A model generated the notes under the pieces. That model had not been told where the DNA came from and made no database searches. It was given only the letters and a program-made list of their open reading frames with translations. Shown in pieces: positions 6,505-7,107 of a stretch of 7,107 nt of DNA. Both the position numbers and the translations under genes were made by a program. Numbering within the stretch: the first letter of the stretch is position 1; the number at the start of each line of letters is the position of its first letter. The DNA is from Bacteroidales bacterium (GTDB taxonomy: Bacteria > Bacteroidota > Bacteroidia > Bacteroidales > JALTDM01), in NCBI GenBank assembly GCA_027074135.1, contig JALTDM010000221.1:1-7107 (forward strand). Reading direction: 5' to 3'.

Positions 6505-7107
6505 TTAATCCGGATATTTTACTCTTGTATGATAAATATTTTGTAATTTAACTTTCAGTAAGGCTTTGGCTGTAGAAATATCTTGTAATGTCAAGGTGCT
6601 ATTGTCAAATTGTTTGTTTTTAAATTGATTGTCAATTATTTTATCCACCAAATTTCCTATTGTATCCGGTGTATATTCGTCTAACGAACGAGATGCTGCT
6701 TCTATTGCATCGCACATCATTAAAATTGCGGTTTCTTTACTAAAAGGCTTTGGTCCCGGATATCTAAACAAGTTTTCATTTATTTCTTTGTCGGGATTTT
6801 CTTGTTGATATTTCCGGTAAAAATATTCTACTCGACTGGTTCCGTGATGAGTTTTGATAAAATCGATTATTTGGTTAGGTAGTTTATGTTTTTTAGCAAA
6901 TTCAATTCCCCTGGTAACATGACCTATTATAATTGATGCACTTTTTAAAGGCGAAAGTTTTTCATGGGGATTAAATTTCGCGTGTTGGTTTTCCGTGAAA
7001 TAATCGGGATTATATAATTTGCCTATATCGTGATAAAATGCTCCTGTTTTTACCAGTAAAGCATTTGCTCCGATTTTTGATGCTACTTCGTAAGCTAAAT
7101 TAGCTAC
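6505..7107 (-). CDS. 7TMR-HD (PgpH-like) phosphohydrolase, C-terminal part, cut by the window edge
   Basis: The frame stays open from the right edge to a TAA stop, giving the last 200 residues of a longer protein whose start lies outside the window. The fragment carries the canonical HD motif FYHDIGK (24-30, H26-D27), then FNPHEKLSPLKSA, IIIGHVTRG, the H-H-G of FIKTHHG, and NENLFRYPGPKPFSKETA with DAIEAASRSL. These match the cytoplasmic HD domain of 7TMR-HD proteins such as Listeria PgpH, which hydrolyse the second messenger cyclic di-AMP to pApA. In that family a large extracytoplasmic domain and seven membrane helices precede the HD domain; none of that is visible here. The first metal-binding His should lie just outside the window. 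The Met-like start at 6771 is an internal TTG (Leu) and not a true start. The family call is confident; the cyclic-di-AMP substrate comes from the family. Confidence 0.92.
   Translation of the reverse strand, partial: VANLAYEVASKIGANALLVKTGAFYHDIGKLYNPDYFTENQHAKFNPHEKLSPLKSASIIIGHVTRGIEFAKKHKLPNQIIDFIKTHHGTSRVEYFYRKYQQENPDKEINENLFRYPGPKPFSKETAILMMCDAIEAASRSLDEYTPDTIGNLVDKIIDNQFKNKQFDNSTLTLQDISTAKALLKVKLQNIYHTRVKYPD

Noticed and set aside
6505..6771. Complete small 88-residue gene starting at 6771
   Set aside because: The apparent start is an internal TTG; the frame remains open to the window edge and the upstream translation carries the HDIG motif of the same protein.
1..7107. Defence island, mobile element or CRISPR array
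   Set aside because: Apart from the WYL protein, which is common in ordinary chromosome, there are no nucleases, transposases, integrases or spaced direct repeats.

Overview
The window reads as a low-GC chromosomal segment of a member of the Bacteroidota, probably Bacteroidales-like. Shine-Dalgarno sequences are absent or weak and the leaders are A/T-rich. Two gene leaders carry the Bacteroidota-type -7 box TAnnTTTG. There is a Bacteroidota-style coiled-coil lipoprotein and a 7TMR-HD phosphohydrolase. The phylum call is inferred from these traits, not from a marker gene.

All seven supported genes lie on the minus strand, so transcription runs from right to left. From the right edge: (1) the C-terminal 200 residues of a 7TMR-HD (PgpH-like) cyclic-di-AMP phosphodiesterase, cut by the window end; (2) a coiled-coil lipoprotein with a clear -7 box and a strong terminator; (3) a 488-residue polytopic membrane protein of unknown function that overlaps (4) a GtrB/DPM1-type family 2 glycosyltransferase by 11 bp; (5) a WYL-domain transcriptional regulator; (6) an isocitrate/isopropylmalate-family dehydrogenase with its own promoter and terminator; (7) a small HD-domain protein whose HD motif reads CD, followed by a textbook terminator near the left edge.

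Functionally, genes 3 and 4 look like a translationally coupled module in which the glycosyltransferase makes a polyprenyl-phosphate sugar and the membrane protein could use it. That link is an inference from gene order and topology. The dehydrogenase is central or amino-acid metabolism. The two HD proteins belong to different HD subfamilies. The WYL protein could regulate the neighbouring envelope genes or itself, but nothing in the sequence proves a target.

No CRISPR array, transposase, integrase, tRNA or rRNA was recognised. No gene-free stretch exceeds 300 bases; the longest is 1918-2135. The window looks mostly like ordinary chromosome. The least explained item is the 488-residue membrane protein with its conserved-looking extracytoplasmic block.
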